DNA of 64,000 bases from Clostridium carboxidivorans P7 (GTDB lineage: Bacteria; Bacillota; Clostridia; Clostridiales; Clostridiaceae): positions 4,278,001 through 4,342,000 of the forward strand of contig NZ_CP011803.1 of the NCBI RefSeq assembly GCF_001038625.1. The letters are read 5' to 3'. Shown one piece after another: positions 27,257-34,782 of this stretch. Every line of letters begins with the position of its first letter. Positions within the stretch are counted from its first letter, which is position 1. Made by a program: the position numbers and the translations under genes. A model generated the notes under the pieces. It searched no databases, was not told the DNA's origin, and worked only from the letters and a program-made list of their open reading frames with translations.

Positions 27257-28657
27257 TTATTTATTGAATTTTTTTATATCAAAAGACTTTTTCATTAATT
27301 CTCTTACTTCACTTAAATTTTTACATATCCCAAGGCTTAATATCTGGGCTGAAATATTTCCTACTGCAGTTGCTTCTGATGGTCCCGCAAAGACTTCTTT
27401 TCCAGTAACCTCTGCAACTAATTCATTTAACAGATCATTTTTACAACCTCCACCAAAAATATTTATCCTTTTAAATTTTTTTTCAAATATTTCCTCTAGA
27501 GATTCTACTGAAGATTTATAACTGTAAGCCAAACTATTGAAAACACAAAATGCAATTTCACCTATATCCTCTGGAATATCTTGATTTGTCTCAGAACAAT
27601 AATTCTTTATTTCTTGGATCATATTTTTAGGTTTCAGAAATCTATCATCATCTACATTGATTATTGATTTAAAATTTCTATATTTCCTAGCTATCTCTGC
27701 TATTTCTACAAAACTGTATTTATTATCAATATTTCGCCTAACTTCTTGAATAATCCAAAGACCCATTATATTTTTCAAAAATCTATATCTATAATCGATT
27801 CCACCTTCATTTGTAAAATTGTAATCCATAGCTTGGGGAACACATATAGGGAAATGGTTTTCAACACCGATGAGTGACCATGTTCCAGAGCTTAAAAATA
27901 TACTGTCATCATCATTGCATACTGAAGCTATAAAAGCTGATCCTGTATCATGTGATGCTGCCAATATAACTTCTGAATCAAAGCCAAACTCTTCAACAAA
28001 TTTTTTTCTTAGCCCTCCCAATTTTGTTTTAGGAAGCCTTATTTCAGGAAACATATTTTTATTTATTCCAAAGGTATCCAAAATATTGTAATCCCAAGTT
28101 TTATCAAAAGAACTCAAAAGCTGAGTTGTAGAGGCATTAGTATACTCTGCGGTTTTTTTACCTGTAAGTAAAAAATTTAAATAATCAGGAATCATTAAAA
28201 AGGTCTTTGCTCTCTTAAGATAATCACTATGTTTTTCCTTTATAGAAAGCAATTGATACAATGTATTAAATCTCTGAAATTGAATTCCAGTATATAAATA
28301 GAGCATATCTTTCGGTATTTTTTCAAAAGCTTTTTCCATAAAGCCTTCAGTCCTGTCGTCCCTGTATGATACTGCATTTCCTATTAAGTTATCCTTTTCA
28401 TCCAACAGCACAAAATCAACACCCCAAGTATCTATTCCTATAGTCTTTGGAATTTTACCAATAGTCCTGCACTTTTTTATTCCATTTTTAACTTCACTGA
28501 ATAATCTCTCAACGTCCCAGCAATATTCACCATTTATTTTTTTTATTCCGTTTTCAAACCTATATATTTCTTCAATTTTCAATTTTCCATTTTCTATATG
28601 AGATAAAATGTGTCTTCCACTGGAGGCACCAATATCTATACCCAAATAATATTCCAT
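27257..28657 (-). CDS. rhaB: Rhamnulokinase
   Basis: 466-residue FGGY-family sugar kinase that phosphorylates L-rhamnulose at O-1. The N-terminal phosphate-1 motif GIDIGASSGRHILS and the IDTWGVDFVLLD segment are RhaB-typical. The ASHDTGSAF strand, the SSGTWSLIGVE motif, and the GGGCKNDLLNELVA adenosine motif near 410 are also present. It is the first gene of the operon rhaB-rhaA-rhaD-fucO-rhaM-MFS, in contrast to the E. coli order rhaBAD without fucO. A likely promoter with a CcpA-like site lies just upstream. Confidence 0.96.
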   Translation of the reverse strand: MEYYLGIDIGASSGRHILSHIENGKLKIEEIYRFENGIKKINGEYCWDVERLFSEVKNGIKKCRTIGKIPKTIGIDTWGVDFVLLDEKDNLIGNAVSYRDDRTEGFMEKAFEKIPKDMLYLYTGIQFQRFNTLYQLLSIKEKHSDYLKRAKTFLMIPDYLNFLLTGKKTAEYTNASTTQLLSSFDKTWDYNILDTFGINKNMFPEIRLPKTKLGGLRKKFVEEFGFDSEVILAASHDTGSAFIASVCNDDDSIFLSSGTWSLIGVENHFPICVPQAMDYNFTNEGGIDYRYRFLKNIMGLWIIQEVRRNIDNKYSFVEIAEIARKYRNFKSIINVDDDRFLKPKNMIQEIKNYCSETNQDIPEDIGEIAFCVFNSLAYSYKSSVESLEEIFEKKFKRINIFGGGCKNDLLNELVAEVTGKEVFAGPSEATAVGNISAQILSLGICKNLSEVRELMKKSFDIKKFNK

Positions 28658-28709
28658 AACTTATAACTCCTTATTGAAAATACATAATAAATTTCATTCT
28701 CTGAATTCA

Positions 28710-28738
28710 ATTATATCTTCAATTAATCGTTATCACAG
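28710..28738 (-). promoter_or_regulatory. Candidate rhaB promoter with overlapping cre (CcpA) site
   Basis: On the minus strand a TATAAT -10 (28715-28710) lies ~50 bases before rhaB. At -35 spacing only a poor hexamer is seen, as expected for an activator-dependent promoter. On the plus strand, 28722-28735 matches 12 of 14 positions of the cre consensus TGWAANCGNTWNCA, missing the first two. CcpA bound there would block the promoter. Confidence 0.5.
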
Positions 28739-28879
28739 TATCATAAAAAGGTTTACTCATTATCAAAATCCGTTCAATATTTTTCGTTATATCTACATAA
28801 ACTGATATTTCAGACAATACTCATGTTGCAGAAAAATCTATCTGTTTCAAAAGTAAAAGCTACATCTATAAATTCACAA

Positions 28880-29022
28880 GTATTCTCTAATTATTTCTAA
28901 AAAAAATAGTTGAGAAAGATAAAACCTACTCCTTAGAACCTGTCAGTTACTACTGTCATAGCAAGCCAAGTATGAACATGATAATTAAGATGCATTGATC
29001 TATACGATTAATGCATTTTTTA
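28880..29022 (+). promoter_or_regulatory. TPP (thi-box) riboswitch-like leader, probably decayed
   Basis: On the plus strand TTGAGA (28910-28915, consensus CTGAGA) is preceded by a fully paired stem (AATTATTT/AAATAGTT, 28889-28911). It is followed by CCTTAGAACCTG (28931-28942) and a CAGTTA-CTACTG hairpin leading into CATAGCAAG, all in TPP-aptamer order. A terminator (ATGCATT/AATGCAT, 28990-29016, then T6) follows where an expression platform should be. The 5' GGGGTGC strand of P2 is not recognisable, so ligand binding is doubtful. It precedes a decayed thiamine-binding gene. Confidence 0.55.
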
Positions 29023-29084
29023 TTATTAAAAAGATAAGCAAACTTAATATAGAGCAGCACGTAACTTTTATGTGAATCTAATAA

Positions 29085-29131
29085 AGCATAAAAAAAATTA
29101 CACCACCGTGGGTGTATTTACTTTTTATGCT
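29085..29131. repeat. 47-bp imperfect hairpin in the decayed thiamine leader
   Basis: AGCATAAAAA pairs with TTTTTATGCT at the outside and TACACC with GGTGTA at the inside. It has T-rich flanks on both strands, so it could end transcripts from either side. Confidence 0.6.
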
Positions 29132-29169
29132 TTTCTTTATATATAAATAAAAATGAGGAGAATAAAAAA

Positions 29170-29250
29170 ATAAACGTAAGTATAGCAATTCAAGTATTAG
29201 GAAAGGTGGATGGAGAAAAAACTATTCATATTGTTAGCAAGTATATCATA
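29170..29250 (+). pseudogene. Fragment of a thiamine-binding (MTH1187/YkoF-like, DUF77) protein
   Basis: After an AGGAG site (29156-29160) and nine bases, the frame reads x-NVSIAIQVLGKVDGEKTIH and then IVSKYI. This is the beginning of the small thiamine-binding family, whose members usually start MNVSIA-x-QVLP. The start position reads ATA instead of ATG. The resemblance ends after about 26 codons, and the frame runs into unrelated sequence, so the gene is dead by two changes. The TPP-riboswitch-like leader directly upstream supports the identification. From 29250 to 29510 I see no certain gene, only a minus-strand stretch that reads like protein. Confidence 0.55.
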
Positions 29251-29510
29251 TATGTTAAGCACCTTTGTATCTTTGCCAAGAATGACCTCATTCCAGCATT
29301 TTATTAATGCTGTAGCTACATCTCATTTATTTTCCAGCTCTTTTAGCAACACACAGTACCTACACGGGCAGTTTGTTTAATATGACTAATTTTTACACTC
29401 TTGTATTTTAATATATTTTTATATACTCTGAAAGTATTGATATATAAGGGCTCTAAAGATTTTCCCATAACTTTCTATATCATATTAAATTTTATTATAA
29501 TTTCTACCTT

Positions 29511-29535
29511 GGCGGAAAGTTTCGTTCTTTCCGTC
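29511..29535. repeat. Short hairpin GGCGGAAAG / CTTTCCGTC
   Basis: Nine-base arms with one G-T type mismatch flank a seven-base loop. It lies in otherwise featureless AT-rich DNA between the two gene remnants. Confidence 0.5.
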
Positions 29536-29628
29536 ATTTATATTTTAATAGTTTGATTGATTATATAATTGTAATTGTGTAGCTTTTCATCTTGCTTTTC
29601 CATTCGCTAATCACTCAATCGACCGTTT

Positions 29629-29664
29629 AATCGACCGCTCAATCAATTGATTAAGCGGTCGATT
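29629..29664. repeat. 36-bp near-perfect palindrome with ATCGACCG repeats
   Basis: AATCGACCGCTCAATCAA and TTGATTAAGCGGTCGATT are inverted copies with one mismatch and no loop. A third AATCGACCG copy lies at 29617-29625. The GC-richer core stands out in this region. On the minus strand it encodes repeated I-x-R-x-I-type residues and may be the tail of the AlbA_2-type gene remnant beside it. Confidence 0.65.
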
Positions 29665-29687
29665 ATTTTTGATCGATTAACACATAT

Positions 29688-30032
29688 CTAGTAGCTACTC
29701 CTTTTCATGGCGTGTATTAACGCATTAGCCAATGCCTCACGAAGCGCCTTATGTACTGATGTATCATCCTCTCTTACAATTCCTTTAAGTTTAAATGGAA
29801 TATTGATATCTGACGTTAATTTGTTTATAACTTTAAAATAAAAATCGAATATATTTCCACTCCAGGTTCCATCTTGAGACGTTACTCTATCTTCCCATCT
29901 AACTTCAGCTGCATTATCACTTTTTTCTCTATAATCAAGAAAATACTCCGGCACTTCTTTAGTTATATCCCATTCATTTCCGAACATCAATAAACCTGCA
30001 ATTGTTAATGCTTTAATATTTAGGAATTTCAA
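29688..30032 (-). pseudogene. Truncated AlbA_2/ATP-binding (RecG-like) transcriptional regulator fragment
   Basis: 114 codons that match only the middle of this ~450-residue family: LTIAGLLMFGNEWDI, then PEYFLDYREK, RWEDRVTSQDGTWSGNIFDF, and KALREALANALIHA. In intact members the last motif continues HADY with the rest of the ATPase-like domain, but here it breaks off to KRSSY and a stop. The N-terminal AlbA_2 (Schlafen-type) domain is also missing. No ribosome site precedes the frame. It is a remnant cut at both ends, next to a palindrome. Confidence 0.7.
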
Positions 30033-30099
30033 ATTTAAAACAACGCGTTAATTATATTATTTTTTAGCTTAAAGGTGATTTCTATTTTTACTCATAATA

Positions 30100-30134
30100 A
30101 AAAGCACCCAACCATAACGCCGAGCACCTTTTAC
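30100..30134 (-). terminator. G-U-rich terminator after ywbE
   Basis: In the minus-strand RNA, AAAAGGUGCUCGGC can pair fully with GUUGGGUGCUUUUU, about half of the inner pairs being G-U. Five T end it. The plus-strand copy would not fold. It lies ten bases past the ywbE stop. Confidence 0.6.
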
Positions 30135-30145
30135 TATGCCAAAAT

Positions 30146-30337
30146 TCACTTTATTTCTTTAACTCTTCCTACAATTCCACCCTCAAGCATAACTTTGATA
30201 CCACGAGGATGAACTGCAGAGTTTGTAAGGAGTCTTTGTACTACACCCTCAGTTAACTTTCCTGAACGCTGATCTTGTTTTTGTACTACTAATACTTTTG
30301 TTCCTATTTTTATATCTTTTCGTATCGTTCCATCCAT
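30146..30337 (-). CDS. ywbE: YwbE family protein (DUF2196)
   Basis: 63 residues, the complete family length. The sequence follows the YwbE pattern: RKDIKIGTKVLVVQKQDQRSG, LTEGVVQRLLTNSAVHPRGI, and a final GGIVGRVKEI. These small basic, OB-fold-like proteins have no established function. It starts 17 bases after the rRNA methyltransferase gene, so it is probably co-transcribed, which weakly suggests an RNA-linked role. It ends at a terminator. Confidence 0.9.
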   Translation of the reverse strand: MDGTIRKDIKIGTKVLVVQKQDQRSGKLTEGVVQRLLTNSAVHPRGIKVMLEGGIVGRVKEIK

Positions 30338-30354
30338 AGTATCACTCTTCTTTC

Positions 30355-31731
30355 TTATTTTCTATATAGCTTAACCACAGTTTCCACATGAGCGGTCTGC
30401 GGGAACATGTCTACAGGTTGAATCTCAGTAGCCGTATATCCTAATTCATCTAATATGCTCAAATCCCTAGCCAAAGTTCCTGGATCGCAAGAAACATATA
30501 CTATCCTTTCAGGAGCCATTTGCGCTATAGCCTCTAAAAGACTCTTTTCACATCCCTTTCTTGGTGGGTCCACTACTACTACATCTGCTTTTATACCTTT
30601 TTTTATAAGTTCGGGTATAATCTTTTCAGATTCCCCTACTATAAATTCAGCATTATTAATATTGTTTTGCTTTGCATTTATCTTGGCATTTTCTATAGCC
30701 TGTGGGATTATTTCAATTCCATATACCTTTTTAGACTTTTGAGATAAAAATAATGATATAGTACCTGTACCGCAGTATGCGTCAAACACAGTTTCATTTC
30801 CGGTCAATGAAGCATATTCCAATGCCTTGTTATATAAAACTTCTGTCTGTACTGGATTAACTTGAAAGAAGGATAATGGAGATATATTAAATTTAAAATC
30901 GCCTATATAATCACTTATATTATCTTTTCCCCACAAAGTTATACATTCTATTCCTAAAATCACATTAGTTTTTTTACTATTTACATTTTGTATAATACTA
31001 ACAATGTTCTCCTTGCTTTCTAGCAGCATTTCTACAAGCTCTTCTTTATGAGGCAACTCATTACTTCTAGTAACAACAACAACCATAACCTCATTTGTTT
31101 TAAATGCCTTCCTAACCATTATGTGTCTTATACTTCCAGTATGTAATTGTTCATTATAAGATTTTATATTATATTTTTTCATCCAACTTTTTATCAATTT
31201 TAATACCTTGTCTGCTGCTTCATGCTGTATATTACAGGTGTCCATATTTATTATTTCATGAGTTCTCTGAGCATAAAATCCTATATTGACTTCTCCATTT
31301 TTTTCTCCTACAGGCAGCTGAACTTTGTTTCTATATCTATAAGGATCATTCATGCCAATAGTATCATGTAAATTTACTTCTGATATTTTTAGCTTTCCTA
31401 TTCTTTCTATACAATCTTTAACTCTCTGCTTTTTAAAATCTAACTGTGCCTGATAAGAGTAATGTTGAAGCTGACATCCTCCGCACCTTTTGTATATACT
31501 GCAAACTGGCTCAGTTCTGTGTTCAGAAGCTTCTATAACATCTACAAGTTTTGCAAAAGCAAAATTCTTGTTTACTTTAACTATTTTTACTTTAACCTTC
31601 TCATTCAATAAAGCGCCAAGCACAAAGACTGTAAAATCGTTTATTTTACCTACTCCTTCGCCTTCATACCCCATTCCTGTTATCTTCATATCATATTCTT
31701 CATTTTTATTTATAGAAATGTTTTTATTCAT
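30355..31731 (-). CDS. rlmD: 23S rRNA (uracil-5-)-methyltransferase, RlmD/RlmCD type
   Basis: About 458 residues. An N-terminal TRAM domain ([20 protein letters not shown]) is followed by the [4Fe-4S] motif [17 protein letters not shown]. The SAM-binding region is [15 protein letters not shown] and the catalytic Cys lies in [14 protein letters not shown], with [13 protein letters not shown] at the end. It methylates U747/U1939-type positions in 23S rRNA. Which of the two (or both) cannot be told by eye. AGGTGG lies four bases before the chosen ATG at 31731. An in-frame ATG at 31746 is also possible. It is divergent from the MocR gene at 31942. Confidence 0.92.
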   Translation of the reverse strand: MNKNISINKNEEYDMKITGMGYEGEGVGKINDFTVFVLGALLNEKVKVKIVKVNKNFAFAKLVDVIEASEHRTEPVCSIYKRCGGCQLQHYSYQAQLDFKKQRVKDCIERIGKLKISEVNLHDTIGMNDPYRYRNKVQLPVGEKNGEVNIGFYAQRTHEIINMDTCNIQHEAADKVLKLIKSWMKKYNIKSYNEQLHTGSIRHIMVRKAFKTNEVMVVVVTRSNELPHKEELVEMLLESKENIVSIIQNVNSKKTNVILGIECITLWGKDNISDYIGDFKFNISPLSFFQVNPVQTEVLYNKALEYASLTGNETVFDAYCGTGTISLFLSQKSKKVYGIEIIPQAIENAKINAKQNNINNAEFIVGESEKIIPELIKKGIKADVVVVDPPRKGCEKSLLEAIAQMAPERIVYVSCDPGTLARDLSILDELGYTATEIQPVDMFPQTAHVETVVKLYRK

Positions 31732-31941
31732 TCTTCCACCTACCATATTAAATCTTCTTTCACTATTCTACAGTTTAGTATTAAATTTGTCTATTAAGTT
31801 TTTTATTTTGTTTTTATTAACATTAACTATTAAAATATAATTTAAAGGATATTTTATTTTTATATAAAATTAGCTAAAGTATATTATATTTTTTATTGAT
31901 AAGCAAAAACTTTATATATTATACAGGAGGTGTATTAGTTT

Positions 31942-33396
31942 TTGATAAACATTAACTGGGAACCCAAAAAAAATAATTCTAAACCTTTATACAAACAAAT
32001 TGTAGATTATATAATAAACGAAATATCTACTGGCAATTGGGTTGTGGGTACTAAACTCCCTTCACAAAGGCAGTTGGCTCAAGACTTTAAAGTAAATAGA
32101 AGCACTATAGTAGAAGCCTTTGATGAATTAAAAAGTAAAGGTTTCATTGAAGGAAACAGCGGTGGCGGTACTAGAATAGTAAATAGCACCTGGTCCCTGC
32201 TTTCATCAAAGTCTAAGTTAAATTGGCAAAATTATATTGAAGGAAGTATACACAAACCTAATCTTCACACAATTCAAATGGTTAATAAGCTGGAATATAA
32301 AAAAGATATTATACGATTGGGCACTGGTGAACCCGGACCTCAATTGTTTCCTAAAAATATGATGGATAAAATATTAAATAAATGCTCAAACAAAATTATG
32401 TCCTTAGGCTATCTTGAAGGTAAAGGTCTTTTAGAACTAAGAACTATTTTAAGTGAATATCTTAAAATTTATGGGATAAACGTTAAACCCTCTTCCATCC
32501 TTATTGTTTCTGGAGCACTTCAAGCCCTACAATTAATAGCTTTATCAATTTTGCCTTTAGGTTCTAAAATTTTAATAGAAAAACCATCTTATTTAAAGTC
32601 CCTTCACATATTCCAATCAATGGGTATGAATATGATTGGGACAAAAATGGATAACAGAGGCATTATTCCTGCTGAAATATCAAAAGAAATTAATAATAAA
32701 GTCAATACTTTATTATATACAATTCCTACTTTTCACAATCCTACAGGAATTGTAATGACTAAAAATAGACGTATGGAAATATTAGATTTATGCGAAAAAC
32801 ATAGAATTCCTATTATTGAAGATGATGTATATAGAGAATTATGGTTAGATGAAATACCTCCCCTGCCATTAAAATCCTGGGACAAAAACGGAAATGTGCT
32901 TTACCTTGGAAGCGTGTCAAAATCCCTTGCACCAGGTTTTAGAATTGGATGGCTTATTGGTCCTGAACCAGTAGTTGAAAGATTAGCTGATATAAAAATG
33001 CAAACAGACTATGGCTCTAGTTCCTTATCTCAACTAATATTAGCAGAATGGATAAAAAGTGGACTTTATAGTGAACATCTTAATAATGTAAGGTCTAAAT
33101 TAAAAATTCAAAGAGATAATGCCTTAAAAACTTTAAATGAAAATTTTGCTGATATAGCTACTTGGAATATTCCTAAAGGAGGTTTCTATATATGGCTAAA
33201 ATTAAATTCGCCTATATCAATGAATAAGTTATTCTCCCAAGCAGCAAAGGAAAATATACTTATTAATCCAGGAAGTATATACGATTCTCTTAATAATCAA
33301 AATTTAAGAATATCTTATTCTTATGCTTCCTTAGAAGAAATGAAAATAGGTTTAGAAAAATTATCACATATAGTTAGAAGTTTTCTCAAAATATAA
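31942..33396 (+). CDS. MocR-type regulator (GntR domain fused to PLP aminotransferase domain)
   Basis: 484 residues from a TTG start with AGGAGGTG upstream. Residues ~10-80 are a GntR winged helix (PLYKQIVDYIINEIS, KLPSQRQLAQDFKVNRSTI). After a linker, a fold-type I aminotransferase-like domain fills ~120-480, with GTGEPGPQLFP, IYTIPTFHNPTG-like PTFHNPTGIV, EDDVYRELW, and the PLP-binding Lys in GSVSKSLAPGFRIGW. MocR proteins sense an amino acid or PLP and activate neighbouring genes. The next gene on the same strand is a LysE-type exporter with paired TTTGGTTGG repeats in its promoter, so that is the likely target. PdxR-type control of vitamin B6 is less likely, because no pdxST adjoins. Confidence 0.9.
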   Translation: MININWEPKKNNSKPLYKQIVDYIINEISTGNWVVGTKLPSQRQLAQDFKVNRSTIVEAFDELKSKGFIEGNSGGGTRIVNSTWSLLSSKSKLNWQNYIEGSIHKPNLHTIQMVNKLEYKKDIIRLGTGEPGPQLFPKNMMDKILNKCSNKIMSLGYLEGKGLLELRTILSEYLKIYGINVKPSSILIVSGALQALQLIALSILPLGSKILIEKPSYLKSLHIFQSMGMNMIGTKMDNRGIIPAEISKEINNKVNTLLYTIPTFHNPTGIVMTKNRRMEILDLCEKHRIPIIEDDVYRELWLDEIPPLPLKSWDKNGNVLYLGSVSKSLAPGFRIGWLIGPEPVVERLADIKMQTDYGSSSLSQLILAEWIKSGLYSEHLNNVRSKLKIQRDNALKTLNENFADIATWNIPKGGFYIWLKLNSPISMNKLFSQAAKENILINPGSIYDSLNNQNLRISYSYASLEEMKIGLEKLSHIVRSFLKI

Positions 33397-33407
33397 ATAA
33401 AAATCTG

Positions 33408-33428
33408 CTGTATTCTATATATACAGCT
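33408..33428 (+). terminator. Weak hairpin after the MocR gene
   Basis: GCTGTAT pairs with ATACAGC around a seven-base loop, and the plus strand continues TTGCTTTTCTTT. It would be a modest terminator between the MocR gene and the exporter promoter. Confidence 0.45.
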
Positions 33429-33436
33429 TGCTTTTC

Positions 33437-33497
33437 TTTGGTTGGTAAAACTTTTATCCTTTTGGTTGGAGATATTATCCTTAACTAACACTATAAT
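33437..33497 (+). promoter_or_regulatory. Exporter promoter with two direct TTTGGTTGG repeats (candidate MocR operator)
   Basis: TTTGGTTGG occurs at 33437-33445 and 33461-33469, 24 bp apart in the same orientation. A TATAAT -10 is at 33492-33497, and the second repeat falls at about the -35. MocR dimers typically bind spaced direct repeats there to activate transcription. Confidence 0.6.
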
Positions 33498-33533
33498 TTA
33501 CATTAGAAACCTTAATTCAGGAGGATAATATCT

Positions 33534-34160
33534 ATGATAAAATATTTAATTCAAGGATTTATTTTAGGTCTTAGCTATGTTGCACCAATTGGAATGCAAA
33601 ACCTATATGTAATAAACTCATCTATATCTATGAGTAAAAAAAGAGCTTATGAAGTGGCCTTTATAACTATATTTTTTGATATAAGTTTATCTCTTTCAAG
33701 TTTTTTTGGCATAGGATTACTTATTAATAAGTTTAATTTTCTCAAACTGACAATACTGTTATTAGGAAGTATTATTGTTTTATATATAGGAATGTCGCTT
33801 ATAAAATCTAAGCCTACCTTATCAACAGAAACTTCAACAAATTTAAATATACCCTTATCAAAAGTAGCATTAGCATGCTTTACTGTGACTTGGCTTAACC
33901 CTCAAGCCATATTAGATGGTACTTTATTGTTAGGCAGTTTCAGAGCATCTCTACCATTAAACTCCTATGATTTTTTTATTGGTGGAGTATGTACTGCTTC
34001 CCTAGTATGGTTTACTTTTTTAGCTACAATTTTTTCTATTTTTAAAAATATCTTTAACGAAAAAATTCTAAGAAAAATAAACATACTTTGTGGCTGCGTG
34101 GTTATATTTTACGGACTTAAATTATTATATTCCTTTATAAAAATTATATATGCTGTATAA
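33534..34160 (+). CDS. LysE-family amino acid exporter
   Basis: 208 residues, the usual family length, with about six membrane helices. The N-terminal GFILGLSYVAPIGMQNLYVIN matches the LysE/ArgO signature around a proline-containing loop (quoted in part: LSYVAPIGMQN), and TWLNPQAILDGTLLLG is the second signature. Members export basic or other amino acids from the cytoplasm. A GGAGGAT site lies upstream. It follows a MocR regulator and its candidate operator, forming a sensor-exporter pair. Which amino acid is exported is unknown; lysine or arginine is a family-based guess. Confidence 0.9.
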   Translation: MIKYLIQGFILGLSYVAPIGMQNLYVINSSISMSKKRAYEVAFITIFFDISLSLSSFFGIGLLINKFNFLKLTILLLGSIIVLYIGMSLIKSKPTLSTETSTNLNIPLSKVALACFTVTWLNPQAILDGTLLLGSFRASLPLNSYDFFIGGVCTASLVWFTFLATIFSIFKNIFNEKILRKINILCGCVVIFYGLKLLYSFIKIIYAV

Positions 34161-34182
34161 TTTCTATAAAAAATTAAAAAAT

Positions 34183-34213
34183 CAAAAAGCAAGCGGATAA
34201 ATCCGCTTACTTT
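34183..34213. terminator. Bidirectional terminator between exporter and DUF1540 gene
   Basis: AAAGCAAGCGGAT and ATCCGCTTACTTT form a 13-bp stem with one mismatch. On the minus strand it runs into TTTTTGATTTTTT right after the DUF1540 stop. It also lies 27 bases past the end of the plus-strand exporter gene. Confidence 0.85.
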
Positions 34214-34574
34214 AATGTTCTTTAAAAGTTTCACATTCAGTTTCCCTAGTAGTTCTTGCGTCAGGACCATATACTTGAACATTACTTGCTGTGCATAATT
34301 CATTTACGTTATAAATACAGTTTTCAGCTTCACATTTTATTTCTGGACTCATCTCTATAGAATCCGCGCTAAATAATTGTTTAAACTGCCCTACTAAATT
34401 CATATTTGTAAAATTAGACATAGCATTTACAAGACCTTTTGGCGAAAAAGTTTCACATCCAGTTTCTCTACTGCTGTGAGATTCATCTCCTGTTATATGT
34501 ATATTATTAGCAGAACAAAGACCATTTATATTGTTTACACACTTTTCTGCATTGCAGCTTAATTTCCCACTCAT
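34212..34574 (-). CDS. Protein with two DUF1540 cysteine motifs
   Basis: About 120 residues from the ATG at 34572-34574, which has GGAGGG seven bases upstream. Two near-copies of the DUF1540 unit are present: LSCNAEKCVNNINGLCSANN-IHITG ending ETGCETF, and IKCEAENCIYNVNELCTASN with a later ETECETF. Each has four cysteines in the order C-x4-C-x7-C-x~20-C, suggesting a metal or disulfide site. The spacer between them is rich in N, F and M. Such proteins are common in spore formers, and their function is not established. It is a single-gene unit with its own terminator. Confidence 0.85.
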   Translation of the reverse strand: MSGKLSCNAEKCVNNINGLCSANNIHITGDESHSSRETGCETFSPKGLVNAMSNFTNMNLVGQFKQLFSADSIEMSPEIKCEAENCIYNVNELCTASNVQVYGPDARTTRETECETFKEH

Positions 34575-34640
34575 AAAATATCCCTCCAAATTATTAATAA
34601 ATTTATTATACTTTTTGTTAATTGAAGGAATTTTATACCT

Positions 34641-34669
34641 AAAAAAAGTGCACCTTTTAAAAAAGGTGC
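34641..34669 (-). terminator. Terminator after aldo/keto reductase
   Basis: GCACCTTTT and AAAAGGTGC form a nine-bp stem, followed on the minus strand by seven T (34648-34641 region). It is ~115 bases past the reductase stop. Confidence 0.8.
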
Positions 34670-34782
34670 TAGAAATAGAATCAGTTGTCTCTTATTTCCC
34701 TATCATGTTATTTTAACCATAAACCATCTTATTATACATAATTTTATATAAATTTTCAAGAAAAACTTTCATAAAAATTATT

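Noticed and set aside
29613..29664. CRISPR-like repeat array from ATCGACCG copies
   Set aside because: There are only three short copies with irregular spacing and no cas genes. It reads as a palindrome plus one extra copy.
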